A stretch of 54,638 nt of DNA from Nitrospira sp. GTDB lineage: Bacteria > Nitrospirota > Nitrospiria > Nitrospirales > Nitrospiraceae. Positions 51,783 to 54,638 of this stretch are shown here, piece after piece; within the stretch, counting starts at the first letter, position 1, and each line of letters opens with the position of its first letter. The stretch spans positions 1-54,638 of the forward strand of contig PLBR01000088.1 in the NCBI GenBank assembly GCA_003135435.1, read 5' to 3'. The notes beneath the pieces were generated by a model, which saw nothing but the letters and a program-made list of their open reading frames with translations, was not told the origin of the DNA and searched no databases. A program made the position numbers and the translations under genes.

Positions 51783-52232
51783 ATGAACATACATGCTGCG
51801 ACCTGCATACTTCTTGCGGCCACAATGGCTCTCACAGCCTGCGAAACAGGGCAAATGCTTCTTGAGAAAAATGCCCAGGGCGCCGAACTACGAAAAGAGA
51901 CAACAGTCGGTGTGCCCCTTCCCCCCGGCTGCCCGACTCTCACCACCTCCCTCCCGGCAGGACAATTCGGCCTCACAGTTTCTTATCAAGAACCGACAAC
52001 CAGTCAGACCGGGGACCCGCTCGCCAATCTCGCCTATACAACAATTTATTTGAGTTGGCCTAAAGCCCAGACCAAAGCCATTCGCATTTGGACCAACGAC
52101 GCACATGGCGGCGCGCTTGTCACCATCCGCGACATACCCGTCCCCGCTCAGGAACTGGGGCTCTGTGTGACGGCGACAAATTGGACCCGACAAGAATCGC
52201 CCCCCACACCGCCGACCCAGCCAAAACCGTAG
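51783..52232 (+). CDS. Putative lipoprotein
   Basis: The 149-residue protein starts MNIHAATCILLAATMALTAC, a type II signal with lipobox LTAC. The mature part has no recognised domain; it includes a beta-rich stretch (AIRIWTNDAHGGALVTIRDI) and a Pro-rich tail. The track begins at 51753, but the ATG at 51783 gives the proper signal. It would be lipidated and held in the periplasm or outer membrane. Confidence 0.6.
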   Translation: MNIHAATCILLAATMALTACETGQMLLEKNAQGAELRKETTVGVPLPPGCPTLTTSLPAGQFGLTVSYQEPTTSQTGDPLANLAYTTIYLSWPKAQTKAIRIWTNDAHGGALVTIRDIPVPAQELGLCVTATNWTRQESPPTPPTQPKP

Positions 52233-52243
52233 GCAACTTCCTT

Positions 52244-52378
52244 ATGGGATTTGCAGGCATCATCGCCAAGCAGTTCACCGCGGCCATGAAGGCCAATTCC
52301 ACTGACGAGGGCGTGACCAAGCGGTTCCGAGAAGCGGCCAAGCCTCACACGCCGGCCAAATTTGAAACAAGGAACTGA
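52244..52378 (+). CDS. Small hypothetical ORF (uncertain)
   Basis: The 44-residue frame MGFAGIIAKQFTAAMKANST to FETRN overlaps no other gene and has an amphipathic helix, but no clear ribosome-binding site or family match. It may instead be the tail of a degraded gene. Confidence 0.25.
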   Translation: MGFAGIIAKQFTAAMKANSTDEGVTKRFREAAKPHTPAKFETRN

Positions 52379-52390
52379 TGATGCTGAACC

Positions 52391-52573
52391 GTGAACCGGG
52401 TGCGCCAGAGAAGTAGGAATACCATCCCCGAGCTTCTAGATAGAATCATCATCGGGCCGTGCGAGCTCCCCCAGGTCATCAACAGTGCGTTCCAGAAGCT
52501 ACTTGCAGAAGCTGAGGTGCCAGAGCCTGAAAAGAAGATCATCGTTTCTGATATTCCCCTCAGACATCCATAG
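52391..52573 (+). pseudogene. Gene remnant, C-terminal fragment resembling DUF2971-type proteins
   Basis: Sixty residues including NTIPELLDRIIIGPCELPQV and AEVPEPEKKIIVSDIPLR look like the end of a larger protein; the IIIGP and KSDIPL-type pieces resemble the C-terminus of DUF2971 proteins. There is no upstream part in any frame. Confidence 0.4.
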
Positions 52574-52857
52574 AAAAAGACAGAGTTCTGCTAGGAACAA
52601 TTTTCCAGCAGGTGGCGGGGATCTGGTTCGTTTGGTCTATCGGGTCATTCTAGTTTATTCGGTGCAACGAACGAGAGAGACCAGACAGACCCGCGCACCC
52701 AATAGACTACTTCTGGTAGAGGCATCGAAGTCGTTGCCTGCCCTTGCACTTCACGTTCGCTCGAGAGCGGCCAGGTGCCGTGACGCAAGACGTGCGGGAC
52801 AAGCGAGGCGGTCTAGCGAAATAGATTTTAGGGTAGAGGACGGAAAGACTCGTCTCG
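52574..52857. repeat. Repeat-derived intergenic DNA
   Basis: It contains a CTGCTAGGAACAATTTTCCA-GCAG hairpin and a stretch (GGTCTATCGGGTCATTC, GAGACCAGACAGACCC) related to the inner palindrome of repeat A5. The forward ORF over it has no support. Confidence 0.4.
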
Positions 52858-53091
52858 TTACAGAGTCCGAGCGCAGAGCACTTCATCTTCGCGGAAAGCT
52901 TCGAGAGCGGAAGCGGGAACGGCAGTCACGGTGATCGTATCGCCGACAGCATTGAAGACTTCAATCGAGTACCCTTCGGTACCGTCAGAAGCCATGTGAT
53001 GGCCTACCAGCTTGACGATGTCGCCTCGACGGAGACGATGCGCGGGCAGGTCGCACGTCAATGCCACATCAGTGCACAGCTCAAACTTCAT
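52858..53091 (-). CDS. DUF4926 domain protein
   Basis: The 77-residue protein fits DUF4926: a start FELCTDVALTCDLPAHRLRRGDIVKLV, GYSIEVFNAVGDTITVTAVPASAL. These small SH3-like proteins are often encoded near toxin-antitoxin or mobile genes, and here the PIN/RHH pair is next door. GGAGGGAAGG precedes the ATG. Function unknown. Confidence 0.75.
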   Translation of the reverse strand: MKFELCTDVALTCDLPAHRLRRGDIVKLVGHHMASDGTEGYSIEVFNAVGDTITVTAVPASALEAFREDEVLCARTL

Positions 53092-53168
53092 CCTTCCCTC
53101 CGTCTATTCCACTCCAACTATGCTTAGAACGCCCCCCGTCATTCCGATTTTTCGTCAAAATACCCCGT

Positions 53169-53588
53169 TTATACTGGCATCCTAGAGTCGCTCCTTCCCC
53201 GAAAGATACTCACGCAATGGGATGATCCGAACCCACTGTGCTGTTTCAGATTCAGCATCGCCTTATCGCCCGTGACGATATAGTCCGCATCACCTTCTTC
53301 TGCGCACTCCAGGATGCGGTTGTCAGGATCGTCCGCCAAGACCTTGATCGCGTGACCAGGCTCCACGACCTCGGCCATTTCGGTCAAGGTGACGGCCACT
53401 TGGCTCAATTCGTCGCGATCATGGCTGAACTTTCTGGCTAGAATTGAGAGGACTTCGTCGAGGATCGGCTTCGAAATCAGGAGGGTGTCTGTGCCATCGA
53501 GAATTCTGAAGAGGGCTTTTTCGGCTTGGCCGCCGGGAAGAGTCAGTGCTGAGATGTAGATGTTGCTACCGAAAACGACTCTCACCAC
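53169..53588 (-). pseudogene. PIN-domain toxin, catalytic Asp lost and 3' end frameshifted
   Basis: The frame begins VVFGSNIYISAL; PIN toxins have VVFDSNIYISAL, so the first metal-binding Asp is Gly (codon GGT). Later acidic residues remain (PILDEVLSIL, DNRILE, YIVTGDK). After LNLKQHSG the frame turns to FGSSHCVSIFRG, whereas another frame reads VRIIPLREYLSGKERL and stops at 53182, the normal end of the family. A one-base loss in a G-run explains this. Both lesions suggest an inactive RNase toxin. Its start overlaps the antitoxin stop by 7 bp. Confidence 0.8.
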
Positions 53589-53821
53589 ACGGCCAGATAC
53601 TTACGCAGGTCTCGTTCCGTGAGAATGCCTTTCTCTCTGGCCTTTCTCGTCCAATAGCCTTGCACGCCGAGAAAGCTTTGCGTCAAACGCTTCCGCTTCG
53701 ACTCGCGCAACGCATCCTGGATGACCGCGCTGAGCGTCTTGCCCTCTTCCCGTGCAAGCTCTGCCAGTTCTTTGGAAAGCGCGGGAGAAAGGACTACCGA
53801 TTTCTTGACCGCTGAGCTCAT
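53582..53821 (-). CDS. Ribbon-helix-helix (CopG-type) antitoxin
   Basis: The 79-residue protein has an N-terminal ribbon-helix-helix (KKSVVLSPALSKELAELAREEGKTLSAVIQDALRE) and a C-terminal tail for toxin binding (GILTERDLRKYLAVW). It should repress its own operon. It overlaps the start of the PIN gene, as in standard antitoxin-first operons, and appears intact although its toxin is damaged. Confidence 0.82.
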   Translation of the reverse strand: MSSAVKKSVVLSPALSKELAELAREEGKTLSAVIQDALRESKRKRLTQSFLGVQGYWTRKAREKGILTERDLRKYLAVW

Positions 53822-53886
53822 GCAAACCCCTCAACTATGTGGCAAATCCTAGCACGTCACATGACTGTTGCCAACCCGAAGAGACC

Positions 53887-54591
53887 TTATCGCCATCCCT
53901 CGCCGCTTGTTCCTCCCCCAAACCCACCCCAGTTCCCCCCGAATCCCCCCTGCCCTGTCCCCCAATACTCGCCCTTTTGAATTCGTCTGTAGGGATGCCG
54001 AAGATCCGGTCGGCTGATCCACCAGAAGAAGGAGATGGCCCCGATGCTGGTAAAGAGGGTGATCCAGAAACCCAGACCTTTGAAATGTGTCTTCGAAATG
54101 TCGCCGACGCGCACGTCCTGCGCGGGAGAGGCCAGCGCCACCACGGTGCGATAGAGGCCTTCGCCGAAATGTCCCAACTCAATCGACGGCTGCAGACTCT
54201 CGTGCGCGACTTGACTCATCAACGTGGGAGTAATCACCGGCAACATCTGCCGGCCCAGCGTGATGGCAGCTTGCCGTTCCTGCACCGCAACCAGCACCAA
54301 CACGCCATGTTCTTGTTGCGTCGATCCGATGCCCCACTTTTCATAGAGCGCCGTCGCGTACTCGTTGGCCGACCCGAACGGCTTGATGGTCGGGATGGTC
54401 ACCACGACCATTTCTACGCCGGTCTTCCGTTCAAGGTCCTGGCAGACGGACCGGATGCGCTCTTTCCAATCCCCATCGATCGCCTCCGCATGATCGCTCA
54501 CATACCCTCGCGGGTCCGGCAGCTTGATCTTGGGCCGATCATAGGACACCGCCTGGGCGAGGCCCTCGAAGACGACAAAGCAGAGCACCAT
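53887..54591 (-). CDS. TPM-domain (TLP18.3/Psb32/MOLO-1) membrane-anchored protein
   Basis: The TPM domain spans about residues 25-160: PRGYVSDHAEAIDGDWKERI, MVVVTIPTIKPFGSANEYA, QQEHGVLVLVAVQERQAAIT. One membrane helix (FWITLFTSIGAISFFWW) and a Gly-rich tail (GQGGFGGNWGGFGGGTSG) follow, as in TPM proteins of many Gram-negatives. The N-terminal signal (MVLCFVVFEGLAQA) is short and lacks a basic region. Element B2 begins 4 bp upstream of the ATG, so the original N-terminus and promoter may have been cut off. Confidence 0.8.
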   Translation of the reverse strand: MVLCFVVFEGLAQAVSYDRPKIKLPDPRGYVSDHAEAIDGDWKERIRSVCQDLERKTGVEMVVVTIPTIKPFGSANEYATALYEKWGIGSTQQEHGVLVLVAVQERQAAITLGRQMLPVITPTLMSQVAHESLQPSIELGHFGEGLYRTVVALASPAQDVRVGDISKTHFKGLGFWITLFTSIGAISFFWWISRPDLRHPYRRIQKGEYWGTGQGGFGGNWGGFGGGTSGEGWR

Positions 54592-54594
54592 CGC

Positions 54595-54638
54595 TAGCCC
54601 GCATAATTCACGACGGTTCGTCGCGAAATCGCTGAGCC
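54595..54638. mobile_element. MITE-like element, family B copy B2 (cut by window edge)
   Basis: TAGCCCGCATAATTCACGAC followed by GGTTCGTCGCGAAATCG matches the left end of B1 at 5448 in sequence and order. The rest lies outside the window. Confidence 0.75.

Overview
The window is high-GC bacterial chromosome from a Gram-negative cell: it encodes LptD, periplasmic lipoproteins and a type IV pilin-like protein. The overall gene content and several small conserved families (DUF3565, DUF4926, RHH/PIN, DUF433) fit a Nitrospirota genome, probably Nitrospira; this is inference from family resemblance, not a database match. Coding is dense, and most of the remaining DNA is made of short repeats.

Layout. 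1-5.4 kb: partial threonine aldolase (-), MFS-like carrier, a ProA-like protein whose catalytic Cys position reads Ser, a SAM methyltransferase and an unknown gene. 5.4-8.3 kb: two MITE-like elements, a GFA-family zinc protein, an attC-like site beside a HEPN/AbiU2-like gene, a 91-nt hairpin and a SnoaL-like gene. 8.3-12.4 kb: EamA transporter, O-methyltransferase, M32 carboxypeptidase, Panacea-like protein. 12.5-17 kb: Fur followed by a ferric-iron ABC importer (binding protein, fused permease, ATPase). 17-25 kb: small conserved genes, a pilin-like/HAMP pair, a GlcG/HbpS-like protein with a lipoprotein, a beta-helix protein, a cyclophilin-like protein, an RNase H-like exonuclease and a PP2C pseudogene. 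25-27 kb: two secreted proteins. 27.4-35.8 kb: a signalling cluster. 35.8-42.8 kb (-): accD-folC-lptD-trxA-recN. 43-46.6 kb (-): moaC-moaD-moaE-moaA and a NicO-type metal transporter. 46.6-54.6 kb: repeat mosaic, PadR pair, degraded toxin-antitoxin loci, Cfa, PLPBP, lipoprotein, TPM protein.

The most interesting system is the signalling cluster. A 1,394-residue protein joins a receiver-like domain, PAS, a degenerate kinase core, two PilZ domains that both keep the c-di-GMP motifs, a LuxD-like acyl hydrolase domain and a C-terminal methyltransferase. It is followed by a GAF histidine kinase, an NtrC-type sigma-54 activator and a REC-HD-GYP c-di-GMP phosphodiesterase. Sequences with exact -24/-12 spacing precede both the giant gene and the HD-GYP gene, so the encoded activator may drive both units. 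I infer a circuit linking two-component input, c-di-GMP and acyl or methyl chemistry.

The second theme is a dense set of dispersed repeats. Family A (12 copies of about 120-250 bp plus fragments, outer ends like TAGCAGGATGCTGAAAAAG) lies between genes and repeatedly abuts or supplies stop codons. One copy gives MoaD a tail after its Gly-Gly, and one forms the N-terminus of the beta-helix ORF. Family B (TIRs like TAGCCCACGTTATTCATGA) lies just upstream of three start codons. Family C (TIR AGGAGCCTGTCCG) occurs once. Several defence or toxin genes are decayed.
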